A DNA stretch of 64,000 nucleotides. Origin: Uliginosibacterium paludis. GTDB lineage: Bacteria > Pseudomonadota > Gammaproteobacteria > Burkholderiales > Rhodocyclaceae. Positions 1-9,007 of this stretch are shown here, piece after piece. How positions within the stretch are numbered: position 1 is the stretch's first letter; each line of letters begins with the position of its first letter. The position numbers and the translations under genes are program-made. The stretch spans positions 496,001-560,000 of the forward strand of contig NZ_JBDIVF010000003.1 in assembly GCF_039631355.1 (NCBI RefSeq), read 5' to 3'. Under the pieces are notes generated by a model. It was not told the origin of the DNA and did no database searches. It was given only the letters and a program-made list of their open reading frames with translations.

Positions 1-1
1 C

Positions 2-856
2 CTTCATGCGCTGCAGGAGTTGGGGGAGGATTACCTCAAGGCAGGGTTGCTCGACCGCGCCGAGGAGGTCTATCTCAGATTGCGGGGAACGTCTCGCAGC
101 GAAGCTGCCAACAATGCTTTGCTGGAGATTTACCAGCAGGAGAAAAACTGGGGGCGTGCGATTGATATCGCGCGTGACATGCCTCGGCGCGGAAGCAAGC
201 GTTGGGAAGTGGATATCGCCAATTTCTACTGCGAAATGGCTGCCACTGCGCTTGCCCATTCTCGCTTCGAGGAGGCGATGTCTCTTCTCGATGAGGCCCT
301 TAGCACCAACAGGAAGTGCGTCAGGGCGAGTCTGCTGCGTGGTGACGTCATGGTCGCCATGGGGCGCGATGCGGACGCGGTCAATGCCTGGCAGGAAATC
401 GGCCATCAGGATCCGGTGTACCTTTCACTGATTGCAGTCAGGATGATGGATGCCTGCCGCAGGCTTGGCACCGAAGCCGCTGGCGCCCAGTTCCTGAAAA
501 CGCACCTGACCCAGACGCCTTCGCTTGATCTGCTTGAGATCGTATTCAAGTGGGAAATCGAAAAGCATGGCGCAGAGGCTGCCTATGCTCTGGTCCGTAA
601 TGAACTGACGCGCAACCCGACCATGCTCGGGCTCGAAAAACTGCTTGAGGCCGCGATTCACACGGTTGAGGGCGAACACAAGGGGGATGTCGAGCTCATA
701 CGTGGCCTGATTCATGGGCACACGCGCAAGGTTGCCCGTTATTGCTGCAAGGAGTGCGGTTTCAAGGCTCGGCAGTTTTACTGGCGATGCCCCGCCTGTG
801 GCGGTTGGGAGACCTATCCTCCGAAACGCTCGGAAGAGTTTGATCTTGCTGTCTGA
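2..856 (+). CDS. lapB: Lipopolysaccharide assembly protein B, C-terminal part (5' truncated by window)
   Basis: The frame is open from the window edge and ends at 856, giving the last 284 residues. LapB (YciM) is an inner-membrane-anchored cytoplasmic TPR protein that controls LPS synthesis by directing FtsH to LpxC. TPR-like helical repeats fill most of the fragment. The C-terminus carries two CxxC pairs (CKEC and CPAC) spaced as in the rubredoxin-like metal domain that is diagnostic of LapB. The N-terminal membrane anchor lies outside the window. Its position ahead of ugd, rfaE1 and hldD fits a cell-envelope gene group. Confidence 0.9.
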   Translation, partial: LHALQELGEDYLKAGLLDRAEEVYLRLRGTSRSEAANNALLEIYQQEKNWGRAIDIARDMPRRGSKRWEVDIANFYCEMAATALAHSRFEEAMSLLDEALSTNRKCVRASLLRGDVMVAMGRDADAVNAWQEIGHQDPVYLSLIAVRMMDACRRLGTEAAGAQFLKTHLTQTPSLDLLEIVFKWEIEKHGAEAAYALVRNELTRNPTMLGLEKLLEAAIHTVEGEHKGDVELIRGLIHGHTRKVARYCCKECGFKARQFYWRCPACGGWETYPPKRSEEFDLAV

Positions 857-925
857 ATTCCTTTTTGCATGAGGCTGTCTGAAGGTGACGCCTGGAGCGT
901 GTGCAAAGTAATCAAGAGTCAATAA

Positions 926-2248
926 ATGAAAATTACTGTTGTTGGTACTGGATATGTCGGCTTGGTGTCAGGAGCCTGTCTTGCTGAAGTGGGCAATGAT
1001 GTGCTCTGCCTTGACCTGAATCCTGAAAAAATCCGGGTTCTCAAGGAGGGTGGCATTCCGATTCACGAGCCCGGTCTGGATCAGGTTGTTGCTCGCAACG
1101 TTGTTGCCGGGCGCCTGCATTTCACGACGGATATCGAAGAGGCCGTCCGCTTCGGAACCGTTCAGTTCATCGCGGTCGGTACGCCGCCCGATGAGGACGG
1201 TTCTGCGGACCTGCAGTATGTGATTTCCGCCGCCCGGAACATCGGCCGTCTCATGACGGACTACAAGGTTGTCATCGACAAAAGTACCGTACCTGTGGGC
1301 ACCGCCGACAAGGTGCGTGCCGCGATCACCGAAGAACTCGCAAAGCGGGGCGTAGAGGTTCCGTTCAGCGTCGTATCCAATCCCGAGTTTCTCAAGGAAG
1401 GCGCTGCGGTCGAGGATTTCATGCGTCCCGATCGTATCGTGGTTGGCGCGGAGGACGAGCAGGCCATCAACCTCATGCGCGCACTGTACGCCCCGTTTCA
1501 GCGTAATCATGAAAAGCTGGTCATCATGGACGTCCGCTCCGCTGAACTGACCAAGTATGCAGCGAACGCGATGCTGGCTACGCGTATCTCGTTCATGAAC
1601 GAACTCGCGGTTCTCGCCGAAAAGCTGGGCGCTGACATTGAGCACGTTCGGCAAGGCATCGGTTCGGACCCGCGGATTGGCTGGCATTTCCTTTATGCGG
1701 GGTGCGGCTACGGGGGGTCGTGCTTTCCCAAGGACGTGAAGGCATTGATTCGGACCGCGGCAGAAGCCGGGCAGGGGCTCAAGGTTCTTCAGGCGGTCGA
1801 GGATGCCAATGACGCCCAGAAGATGGTGCTTGTCGACAAGATCAGAGCGAGATTCGGAGAGGATCTGAGTGGCAGGCGCTTTGCGGTGTGGGGGCTGGCG
1901 TTCAAACCCAATACGGATGACATGCGCGAAGCGCCGAGTCGCGTCATCATCGACGAGTTGTTCCGTCGCGGCGCGACTGTGTCGGCCTACGATCCGGTTG
2001 CGATGACCGAAACCCGCAGGATCTTCGGCGACGAGCCGCGGCTCAGCTATGCCACCCGTCCGATGGAGGCCTTGAGGGATGCCGACGCTCTTGTCATCAT
2101 CACGGAGTGGAAGGAGTTCCGCAGTCCGGACTTCTCCGAGATCCGTGCAGCACTCAAGCAACCGGTCGTATTCGATGGCCGGAACATGTATGACCCCGAT
2201 CTCCCCCGTAATGCAGGTCTCGAATACTTTGGGATAGGCCGAAAATGA
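926..2248 (+). CDS. ugd: UDP-glucose 6-dehydrogenase
   Basis: This enzyme oxidises UDP-glucose to UDP-glucuronate with two NAD+, feeding polysaccharide and LPS sugar synthesis. The 440-residue length is normal for the family. An N-terminal Rossmann motif GTGYVGLVSG occupies residues 7-16, and the catalytic cysteine lies in GYGGSCFPKD at Cys266. The C-terminal UDP-binding domain is complete. The start ATG at 926 follows the lapB stop by about 70 bases. The last four bases overlap the rfaE1 start (ATGA at 2245-2248), which indicates translational coupling. Confidence 0.96.
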   Translation: MKITVVGTGYVGLVSGACLAEVGNDVLCLDLNPEKIRVLKEGGIPIHEPGLDQVVARNVVAGRLHFTTDIEEAVRFGTVQFIAVGTPPDEDGSADLQYVISAARNIGRLMTDYKVVIDKSTVPVGTADKVRAAITEELAKRGVEVPFSVVSNPEFLKEGAAVEDFMRPDRIVVGAEDEQAINLMRALYAPFQRNHEKLVIMDVRSAELTKYAANAMLATRISFMNELAVLAEKLGADIEHVRQGIGSDPRIGWHFLYAGCGYGGSCFPKDVKALIRTAAEAGQGLKVLQAVEDANDAQKMVLVDKIRARFGEDLSGRRFAVWGLAFKPNTDDMREAPSRVIIDELFRRGATVSAYDPVAMTETRRIFGDEPRLSYATRPMEALRDADALVIITEWKEFRSPDFSEIRAALKQPVVFDGRNMYDPDLPRNAGLEYFGIGRK

Positions 2249-3198
2249 CAGCAGCAAATCCTCTGCCCGCTTTGCCCGATACCGGAAAAGCGCGAATTCT
2301 GGTTGTTGGCGACGTGATGCTGGACCGCTACTGGTTCGGCGAAGTCAGCCGGATATCACCCGAAGCGCCGGTGCCGGTCGTCCACGTCCAGCGGTCGGAG
2401 GAGCGTCCTGGAGGTGCCGCCAACGTGGCGCGAAATGCAGCGGCCTTGGGCGCGCGCTGTGCGCTGTTGTCCGTCGCGGGTAATGATGAGCCTGCTCAGG
2501 CGCTCGAGAAGTTGCTGCAGACTGACGGTGTCGAGTCTCACTTGCACCGTGACGCTGGTCTTGCGACAACAATCAAGCTGCGCGTGCTCGGCCGTCAGCA
2601 GCAGTTGCTTCGCATTGACTTCGAGAATCTTCCCGCCCGTGAAATTCTGCAGGAGGCGCTTGAACACTACGAGACCTTGCTTCCCGAGTTTGATGTCGTC
2701 GTCCTCTCCGATTATGGCAAGGGAGGGCTTGAGCACATTGCCGAGATGATTCGCATGGCGAGGGCTCGAGGGAAAATTGTTCTTGTCGACCCCAAGGGGG
2801 ATGACTACAGCAAGTACAAGGGGGCGAATCTGCTGACGCCCAATCGTTCCGAACTGCGACAGGTCGTCGGGCAATGGCACAGCGAGTCCGATCTCGTTGC
2901 CAGAGCACAGAAATTGCGGGAGGCGCTTGATCTCGAAGCGCTGCTGGTCACCCGCTCAGAGGAGGGGATGAGCCTCTTCAGGGCCGGCGGAGCAGTGAAC
3001 GAAGGCACGCGTGCGCAAGAAGTCTTTGATGTGTCCGGTGCGGGAGATACCGTTATTGCCACACTGGCAGTCATGCTGGCAGCAGGGTGCGATCTGGTGT
3101 CTGCCATGCGTCTTTCCAACCACGCTGCCGGCATTGTCGTGGCGAAACTCGGTACGGCAACAGTAACCTTCGACGAGATGAAGAAAGGGCTGGCATGA
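2245..3198 (+). CDS. rfaE1: D-glycero-beta-D-manno-heptose-7-phosphate kinase
   Basis: A PfkB/ribokinase-family kinase that phosphorylates heptose 7-phosphate to the 1,7-bisphosphate in ADP-heptose synthesis for the LPS inner core. At 317 residues it is the kinase-only form; the nucleotidyltransferase half found in fused HldE is absent, so a separate rfaE2 is expected elsewhere. The family active-site motif SGAGDT is near the C-terminus with the catalytic Asp at about residue 268. It overlaps ugd upstream and hldD downstream by four bases each, so the three are co-translated. Confidence 0.95.
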   Translation: MTAANPLPALPDTGKARILVVGDVMLDRYWFGEVSRISPEAPVPVVHVQRSEERPGGAANVARNAAALGARCALLSVAGNDEPAQALEKLLQTDGVESHLHRDAGLATTIKLRVLGRQQQLLRIDFENLPAREILQEALEHYETLLPEFDVVVLSDYGKGGLEHIAEMIRMARARGKIVLVDPKGDDYSKYKGANLLTPNRSELRQVVGQWHSESDLVARAQKLREALDLEALLVTRSEEGMSLFRAGGAVNEGTRAQEVFDVSGAGDTVIATLAVMLAAGCDLVSAMRLSNHAAGIVVAKLGTATVTFDEMKKGLA

Positions 3199-4199
3199 CT
3201 AGAAAATACGTTGTTACCGGTGCGGCCGGCATGATCGGCTCCAACATCATTGCCGGTCTCAATGCCCGGGGCATCAAAGACATCATTGCGGTTGACAACC
3301 TGACCAAGGGCGACAAGTTCCGGAATCTGGTTGACCTCGAAATCAGCGATTATCTCGACAAGCATGAGTTCCGCCGCCTGCTTGCGGCAGGCTCCTTCGA
3401 CGGAGAGCTTGAGGCCATCCTTCATCAGGGGGCGTGCTCTAACACGATGGAGCATGATGGTCATTACATGATGGACAACAACTTTCGCTACACCACGGAA
3501 GTTTTCGAGTTCTGTATCAGGCAGAAGCTGCCCTTGCTTTATGCCTCTTCGGCGGCGACTTACGGTGCTTCCAGCGTTTTTCGCGAGGAACCCGAGTTCG
3601 AAGCTCCGCTGAATGTCTATGGCTATTCAAAGGTCCTTTTCGACAGGGTTCTGCGTCGCCGCTGGAACGAGCTGACAGCTCCGGTTGTGGGCTTCCGGTA
3701 TTTCAACGTCTATGGCCCGCGAGAGGCTCACAAGGCGGGTGCAGGGTCATCGGTAGCCTTCAATGCTTTCCACCAGTTTCAGAAGGAAGGTCGGGTCAAG
3801 TTGTTCGTTGGTTGTGACGGCTACCCGGATGGCGGTCAGTTGCGTGATTTCATCTATGTGGACGACGTCGTTGCCGCCAATCTCCACTTTCTCGAGAATC
3901 CCGGGCAATCCGGCATCTTCAATCTCGGAACGGGGCGCGCCCAGAGTTTCAATGACGTCGCGGCGGCGATCATCAACGGCATTCGCAAGCATGAAGGCAA
4001 ACCGGTTCTCGAGCTTGGCGATCTGGTGAGTGAAGGTCTGATTGAGTACGTTCCTTTTCCCGACATACTCAAGGGCAAATACCAGAGCTTTACCCAAGCG
4101 GACATTACGAAGCTCCGAGGTGCTGGATACACTCGCGCGTTCCATGACGTCGAGACTGGCGTCGGGAAATATTGCAGCTACCTTCTGGGGAGTCGCTAG
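3195..4199 (+). CDS. hldD: ADP-L-glycero-D-manno-heptose 6-epimerase
   Basis: Converts ADP-D-glycero-D-manno-heptose to the L-form, the last step of ADP-heptose synthesis. It is an extended short-chain dehydrogenase: the N-terminal NADP-binding motif TGAAGMIGSN follows directly after the chosen start, and the YGYSK active-site motif is mid-protein. The reading frame stays open upstream to 3087, but ATG 3195 overlaps the rfaE1 stop and gives the usual family N-terminus and length (334 residues). Confidence 0.96.
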   Translation: MTRKYVVTGAAGMIGSNIIAGLNARGIKDIIAVDNLTKGDKFRNLVDLEISDYLDKHEFRRLLAAGSFDGELEAILHQGACSNTMEHDGHYMMDNNFRYTTEVFEFCIRQKLPLLYASSAATYGASSVFREEPEFEAPLNVYGYSKVLFDRVLRRRWNELTAPVVGFRYFNVYGPREAHKAGAGSSVAFNAFHQFQKEGRVKLFVGCDGYPDGGQLRDFIYVDDVVAANLHFLENPGQSGIFNLGTGRAQSFNDVAAAIINGIRKHEGKPVLELGDLVSEGLIEYVPFPDILKGKYQSFTQADITKLRGAGYTRAFHDVETGVGKYCSYLLGSR

Positions 4200-4239
4200 C
4201 TTTGGGGCTCTCCATTCAATTCATCAGGAGAGCCTATAA

Positions 4240-4581
4240 ATGCTGAAAAAACTGTTGGGTGCAGTGATCGTCGGGTTTGTCTGGGCAGGTTCCGCAGTTG
4301 CAGCGGTCAATATCAATACCGCGAACCAGGAAGAGTTGGCCAGTTTGCCGAATATCGGCAGCTCCAAGGCACAGGCCATCATCGACTATCGCAAGGCCAA
4401 TGGTAGCTTCAAGAGTCTTGAAGATCTCAAGCATGTGAAGGGAATTGGTGAAAAAACCTTCGAGAAGATCAAGCCGAAATTGGCTTTGAATGGCGAGACG
4501 CAGATCGAAAAGGCGGCAGCCAAGACCTCGAAAAAAGACGCCAAGCCCGCGGCATCGAGCGGAAAGACTGCCAAGCCTTAA
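4240..4581 (+). CDS. ComEA-like helix-hairpin-helix DNA-binding protein, secreted
   Basis: A 113-residue protein with a signal peptide (hydrophobic stretch about residues 5-21, AVA cleavage region), then paired helix-hairpin-helix motifs: NINTANQEELASLPNIG followed by LKHVKGIGEKTFEKI. This is the ComEA architecture; ComEA proteins bind incoming DNA in the periplasm during natural transformation, assisted by type IV pili. The tail after residue 85 is a Lys/Ala-rich low-complexity segment. The SD AGGAG lies about 10 bases upstream. It sits 40 bases after hldD and ends just before a strong terminator. The competence role is inferred from the family. Confidence 0.88.
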   Translation: MLKKLLGAVIVGFVWAGSAVAAVNINTANQEELASLPNIGSSKAQAIIDYRKANGSFKSLEDLKHVKGIGEKTFEKIKPKLALNGETQIEKAAAKTSKKDAKPAASSGKTAKP

Positions 4582-4603
4582 CGCTTCATGCCGTATCATT
4601 AAA

Positions 4604-4638
4604 AATGCCGCTCGGCGAAGGCCGAGCGGCATTTTTTT
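4604..4638. terminator. Rho-independent terminator, probably bidirectional
   Basis: A perfect 13-bp stem (4604-4616 with 4621-4633) closes a GAAG loop. A T-run follows on the plus strand and a five-base T-run follows on the minus strand. It ends the lapB-ugd-rfaE1-hldD-comEA direction and may also stop deaD transcripts arriving from the right. Confidence 0.9.
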
Positions 4639-4772
4639 GTTTAGCCCTTCAAGCAGCCATTTGCTTGGCTGAGAGAATCATGGGTCCCCCGGATTCAGGA
4701 GGATGAAATCAACCCAATCTTCTACGCGTCATACAGAGAAAGTGTCGGGGGGCATTTTCCGGATAGCGGTGC

Positions 4773-6929
4773 TTACCAGTTTTTCTTGGGTTTTCCGCTT
4801 TTGAAAGCCGTTCTGGGTTTGTCGTCCGACCTGAATTCCGAGCGCGGAGGGAAGTCTCGCCCACCGGAAGGCTTGTCATCTCTGGCAAACGCGCGTTTCG
4901 GTGGCGCGTCGCCGAAGCTCCTTGCCGAACGGTCAGGAGAGTAAGGCTTACGGGCCGGTGTTTCGCCTGACGGGGTGCGACTGCTCCGTTCGAAACTCCC
5001 GCTGCGGTCATCCTGACGACGCGGCCGGTCTTCAAAGCTGCGGGGACGCTCGCTGCTGCGCTCAAATTCGCGGCGCGGCGGTTGATCACCACGGCCGCGA
5101 GGCGAAGCGAATGTGTCGCTTTCCCGGTTGCTTCGCGTAGGTAGCCTGTCTTCATAAGCGTCGCGCGGCCGGTGTTCGCGTGGAGCCCTGGTTTTTTCGT
5201 AGCGTTCTCCCTCGGCCAGCGGGCGGATGTTGATAGCCTGGCCCCGGACGCGAGTGCGCTTGAGGACGCCCAGCAAAGGCTCGGGCAGGCGAGGCAAGTC
5301 GACAGTACTGAACTCATCGAAGAGGTCGATCTGGCCGATCATGCGGCCGTCAATTCCGCCTTCGTTGGCGATGGCGCCGACGATTTCCTTGGGCATGACG
5401 CCGTGTGCACGCCCCACCTCGATACGGTAACGCTGAGTCTGGCTATCCTGTCCGAAATCGTGGCGGGGGGCACGCTCGCGCGGCGCCCGTTCTTCGCGTT
5501 CAAAACGCTGCGGTCGGCTGTCCTGGTCGCTGCGTTCGGTGAAGCTGCCGCCGTCGAATTTTCTCGGGGCGTCTGCCGGTGCGGTGGCGACATCCCATCC
5601 GCGACCGTGTTCCTCGACTTTCAGAGGCCGCTCTTTCTGTGCCATGAAGAGCAGCGCGGGCGCGATGTCTTCGAGTGTCAGGTCATTTTCCTCGGCAAGC
5701 TGATCCAGGACCTCGCCGAAATACTGCATGTCCTCCGCTTCGATTGCGTCCAGCACCTTCTGCTTGAGCTGGGCGATGCGCCGGCCCTCCACGTCCTCAC
5801 GTGTCGGCAGAGAGATCTGCTCGATCGGCTGACGAGTTGCCCGCTCGATGGCGCGCAGCATGCCCCGCTCACGCGGCGCGACAAACAGAATCGCGACTCC
5901 CTGACGGCCTGCGCGACCCGTGCGGCCGATACGGTGGACATAGGCCTCGGTGTCATAAGGGATGTCGTAATTGATGACGTGGGTGATGCGCGGGACGTCG
6001 ATCCCGCGCGCCGCAACGTCGGTGGCAACCAGAATGTCCAGAGTGCCAGCCTTCAGTTGCTCGATCACGCGCTCACGCATGCCCTGATTCATGTCCCCGT
6101 TGATGGCCGCTGCGGCATAGCCCCGGGCCTCGAGCTTGTCGGCGAGCTCTTCGGTTGCAATCTTCGTACGAACAAAAATGATCGCGGCGTCAAAACTGTC
6201 TTCGACTTCGAGAATCCGGGTGAGGGCATCCAGTTTGTTGACACCTCGAACCTGCCAGTAGCGCTGGGTGATGGCTGCCACGGTGCTCGTGGACGCCTTG
6301 ATCTTAACTTCCTGGGGGGACTTCAGATAGGTATGCGCGACGCGGCGGATGGCGTCAGGCATGGTCGCCGAAAACAGCGCGGTCTGACGAGTGTCCGGCG
6401 TGTGCTTGAGAATCCATTCCACATCGTCGATGAAGCCCATGCGCAACATCTCGTCCGCTTCGTCCAGAACCAGTGCCTTGAGCGCGGTGAGGTCGAGGCT
6501 TTTTCGCTCCAGGTGGTCCATGACGCGGCCCGGGGTGCCGACGATGACTTGGGCGCCGCGCTGAAGCTGGCGAAGCTGAACCACCATGCTCTGCCCGCCG
6601 TAAATCGGCAGGACATGAAAGTCGCGGAGATAGCGCGCGTACTTCTGGAAGGCTTCGGCGACCTGAATCGCGAGTTCGCGGGTCGGCGTCAGGACAAGTA
6701 TCTGGGGGCTGCGGATCGCGGGGTCGAGCCGCTCGAGCAGGGGCAGAGCAAAAGCGGCGGTCTTGCCGGTGCCAGTCTGGGCTTCGCCCAGGATATCCCC
6801 GCCTGTCAGCAGGTGAGGGATGCAGGCTGCCTGGATGGGAGAGGGGGTTTCATAGCCCACGTCCGCGAGCGCGCGCAGGATAGGCGCGGAAAGCTCGAGA
6901 GCAGAGAAGGTGTCGACAGTGTCTGTCAT
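4773..6929 (-). CDS. deaD: ATP-dependent DEAD-box RNA helicase DeaD/CsdA
   Basis: A cytoplasmic RNA helicase of the ribosome-assembly and cold-shock type. Residues 50-57 AQTGTGKT (Walker A), DEAD at 156-159, SAT at 187-189 and HRIGRTGRAG give a complete helicase core. A DbpA-type RNA-binding domain follows at about residues 490-560. The last 150 residues are an Arg/Asp/Ser-rich low-complexity tail ending in a short basic stretch. The 718-residue length is long for the family because of this tail. It is monocistronic. Confidence 0.95.
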   Translation of the reverse strand: MTDTVDTFSALELSAPILRALADVGYETPSPIQAACIPHLLTGGDILGEAQTGTGKTAAFALPLLERLDPAIRSPQILVLTPTRELAIQVAEAFQKYARYLRDFHVLPIYGGQSMVVQLRQLQRGAQVIVGTPGRVMDHLERKSLDLTALKALVLDEADEMLRMGFIDDVEWILKHTPDTRQTALFSATMPDAIRRVAHTYLKSPQEVKIKASTSTVAAITQRYWQVRGVNKLDALTRILEVEDSFDAAIIFVRTKIATEELADKLEARGYAAAAINGDMNQGMRERVIEQLKAGTLDILVATDVAARGIDVPRITHVINYDIPYDTEAYVHRIGRTGRAGRQGVAILFVAPRERGMLRAIERATRQPIEQISLPTREDVEGRRIAQLKQKVLDAIEAEDMQYFGEVLDQLAEENDLTLEDIAPALLFMAQKERPLKVEEHGRGWDVATAPADAPRKFDGGSFTERSDQDSRPQRFEREERAPRERAPRHDFGQDSQTQRYRIEVGRAHGVMPKEIVGAIANEGGIDGRMIGQIDLFDEFSTVDLPRLPEPLLGVLKRTRVRGQAINIRPLAEGERYEKTRAPREHRPRDAYEDRLPTRSNRESDTFASPRGRGDQPPRREFERSSERPRSFEDRPRRQDDRSGSFERSSRTPSGETPARKPYSPDRSARSFGDAPPKRAFARDDKPSGGRDFPPRSEFRSDDKPRTAFKSGKPKKNW

Positions 6930-7013
6930 GTTCTTTTTCCGGATATTTGCGCAGAGTGCGCGAGAAAAGGGGGAATGGCGCTATTGTCCCGCTTTTGCAG
7001 GATGATTGCCGGA

Positions 7014-7667
7014 TTATTGCGCCTCAGGCGCTTGGTATGCTGTTCTGTCCTGGGTATGAGCGGCGCGCTGCCTGAGTTTTCTTGCATACCAGAAAGTCCA
7101 GAGTGTCAGTGCCGCTGCAAATGCGTAGCCCGCGGGTGGCATGAGCGCCAGAAAGCGCGCGGGTGGCCACTCCAGCGCGGCCCAGATACGGAGGCCCGCC
7201 TCGAAGGTGAGGCCGATACCCCATACCAGCGTCATCACTCGCAAGCCATGATGCGCCATTGCTGACTGGCTCCACGCGTTGAAGCGCTCACGGCCTTCCT
7301 GTCCATTCTGGCGGAGCATGGTGGCGCGCGCCAGGTAAAACACCAGCGGTCGCCCGGTCAGCAATGAAACCAGAAAAGCGGCTCCGATCAGCCCGGAAAT
7401 CAGGGATTCGCGAACCAGCAGAATCCGGGCGTCGCCACCCAGCACCATGGCCAGCACCGATAGCACGATGCCGCCGAGCACCAGCGTGCTGAGAGCATCC
7501 AGACGGCGATGAAGGAAGAGCTCTCCGACGCTCCATGCGACAGCGGGGAATGAAGAGGCTATCAGAGCATACAGCTCGCCATGAGCAGGTTCGGTGATTG
7601 TGAAAACCAGCCAGGGCAGGAACAGATTGCAGCCGAGTTCGGCCAGCAGTTTTATGCGTTTCTTCAC
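7014..7667 (-). CDS. Integral membrane protein of unknown function (VC0807-like)
   Basis: About 217 residues with some five hydrophobic segments spread along the protein and short basic ends, so an inner-membrane protein is likely. It resembles the VC0807-family of uncharacterised membrane proteins; no catalytic motif is visible. The frame stays open upstream through the 3' end of the pseudouridine synthase gene, so the start is uncertain. GTG 7667 was chosen because it places MKKRIKLLAELG directly ahead of the first membrane segment and lies 10 bases after the preceding stop codon. Confidence 0.7.
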   Translation of the reverse strand: MKKRIKLLAELGCNLFLPWLVFTITEPAHGELYALIASSFPAVAWSVGELFLHRRLDALSTLVLGGIVLSVLAMVLGGDARILLVRESLISGLIGAAFLVSLLTGRPLVFYLARATMLRQNGQEGRERFNAWSQSAMAHHGLRVMTLVWGIGLTFEAGLRIWAALEWPPARFLALMPPAGYAFAAALTLWTFWYARKLRQRAAHTQDRTAYQAPEAQ

Positions 7668-7677
7668 GGCGAGCAGT

Positions 7678-8346
7678 TCAGAACGGAGCAGGGGAGTGAA
7701 ACTCGCAGAGCGAGCCGGTGCGCGGATGAGGAAATGCCAGACGTTCCGCATGCAGGAGCAAGCGGGGCGCTGCGAGGCGCCAATCGGCAGGTGCGTAGAG
7801 CTTGTCGCCCAGGATGGGGTGGGCAATCGCCATCATGTGGACCCGCAGCTGATGTGATCGCCCGGTGACGGGTTCGAGTTCGACGCGACTGGTGCCGCTC
7901 GCGCCGCCCGAGGAAACGACGCAAAAGTGTGTGCAGGATGGCTTGCCGGTCTCGTGGTCAACTTTCTGCAGAGGCCTGTTGGGCCAATCCGTGATGAGGG
8001 GCAGATCGACCGTGCCACGAGAGGTATTGAAATTACCCGCGACGACCGCCAGATAGCGCTTGAAGACCCGCCGCTCTTCGAAATGAGCGCTCAGGCCGCG
8101 ATGAGCCTCCGGATTGCGCGCCATCACGATGAGACCGGATGTTTCCATGTCGAGCCGGTGTACCGTGAGTGCTTCCGGAAACGCGCGCTGAACGCGGCTG
8201 GCCAGGCAATCGGCCTTGTCGCTGCCGCGCCCCGGCACCGACAGCAAGCCGGCTGGCTTGTCGAGGACCAGATAGTCCTCATCGATTTGAACAAGCGGCA
8301 AGCCGGTGGCAGGTGGCGGGGAATACGGTGGAAATTCTGGACGCAT
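7678..8346 (-). CDS. RluA-family RNA pseudouridine synthase
   Basis: Isomerises uridine to pseudouridine in rRNA and/or tRNA. The family signature HRLDMETSGL begins at residue 63, with the catalytic Asp at about residue 66; later conserved stretches (LEPVTGRSHQLRVH, HPILGDKLY) are present. At 222 residues it has only the catalytic domain, with no S4 domain, as in RluA itself. ATG 8346 was preferred over the longer open frame. The substrate position (for example 23S 746 and tRNA 32) cannot be read from sequence. Confidence 0.9.
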   Translation of the reverse strand: MRPEFPPYSPPPATGLPLVQIDEDYLVLDKPAGLLSVPGRGSDKADCLASRVQRAFPEALTVHRLDMETSGLIVMARNPEAHRGLSAHFEERRVFKRYLAVVAGNFNTSRGTVDLPLITDWPNRPLQKVDHETGKPSCTHFCVVSSGGASGTSRVELEPVTGRSHQLRVHMMAIAHPILGDKLYAPADWRLAAPRLLLHAERLAFPHPRTGSLCEFHSPAPF

Positions 8347-8390
8347 GCCGGATTCTATCGTGACGATAGGTTGCCTGCGCTTCGCTATTC

Positions 8391-8419
8391 TTGACCGAAT
8401 TACTCGGAAATTGTATTCT
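8391..8419 (+). promoter_or_regulatory. Sigma-70 promoter of the isc operon
   Basis: A -35 TTGACC (8391-8396) and a -10 TATTCT (8414-8419) are separated by exactly 17 bases, about 90 bases ahead of iscR. The -10 box overlaps the palindrome that follows, a normal arrangement for repression. Confidence 0.75.
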
Positions 8420-8440
8420 TGATAAAAACAATCAAGTATT
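8414..8440. promoter_or_regulatory. Probable IscR operator overlapping the isc promoter
   Basis: An inverted repeat: CTTGAT (8418-8423) and ATCAAG (8431-8436) with a 7-base A-rich spacer. Extending to ten-base arms gives 8 of 10 matches. It overlaps the -10 element ahead of iscR, as expected for iron-sulfur-dependent autorepression by IscR. Assignment to IscR is from position and family behaviour. Confidence 0.6.
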
Positions 8441-8510
8441 AATCCGGAGCCTCTGCTGCGCCACGCGGGCGGATTCCGGCCCTGCAAGCCCACAGAGAAA
8501 CGGAGAAGCC

Positions 8511-8999
8511 ATGCGCCTCACCACCAAAGGTCGATTTGCCGTGACCGCAATGATTGATCTGGCGCTGCGCCAGGACAAGGGTCCGGTTACCCTCGCTGGC
8601 ATCAGCGAGCGTCAGAACATTTCCTTGTCTTATCTCGAACAGTTGTTCGGCAAGCTCCGCCGGCACCAACTGGTCTCCAGCGTCCGCGGCCCGGGCGGTG
8701 GCTACTGCCTGGCTCGCCAGATGGGCCAGATCACGGTGGCAGACATCATCATTGCGGTCGATGAGCCGCTTGATACGACTCAGTGCGGTGGCAAGGAGGA
8801 CTGTCAGGGGCAGCCGCATCATCGCTGCATGACCCATGATCTGTGGACCAACCTCAATCGCCGCATGTTCGAGTATCTGGAGTCTGTCGACCTCGAAGCC
8901 CTGGTGGTCCAGGCGCGTGCGCGTGAAAATCCGAACGAGGTGGTGGTGCTCTGCGACGAGTTCCGCCGTAACAAGGGTGAAGCCGAAATCGCGGCTTGA
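8511..8999 (+). CDS. iscR: Fe-S cluster assembly transcriptional regulator IscR
   Basis: An Rrf2-family winged-helix regulator that senses [2Fe-2S] status and controls the isc operon. The N-terminus MRLTTKGRFAVTAMIDLAL is typical, and the three cluster cysteines sit in CGGKEDC with a further Cys six residues on. The length of 162 residues matches IscR. The frame is open from 8391, but that region is the promoter; ATG 8511 gives the conserved N-terminus, with a GGAGAA ribosome site upstream. Confidence 0.96.
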   Translation: MRLTTKGRFAVTAMIDLALRQDKGPVTLAGISERQNISLSYLEQLFGKLRRHQLVSSVRGPGGGYCLARQMGQITVADIIIAVDEPLDTTQCGGKEDCQGQPHHRCMTHDLWTNLNRRMFEYLESVDLEALVVQARARENPNEVVVLCDEFRRNKGEAEIAA

Positions 9000-9007
9000 G
9001 CGCTCTG

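Noticed and set aside
5172..7265. 697-codon plus-strand ORF
   Set aside because: Lies wholly opposite deaD and its neighbour; in GC-rich DNA the antisense frame stays open. No ribosome site or domain.
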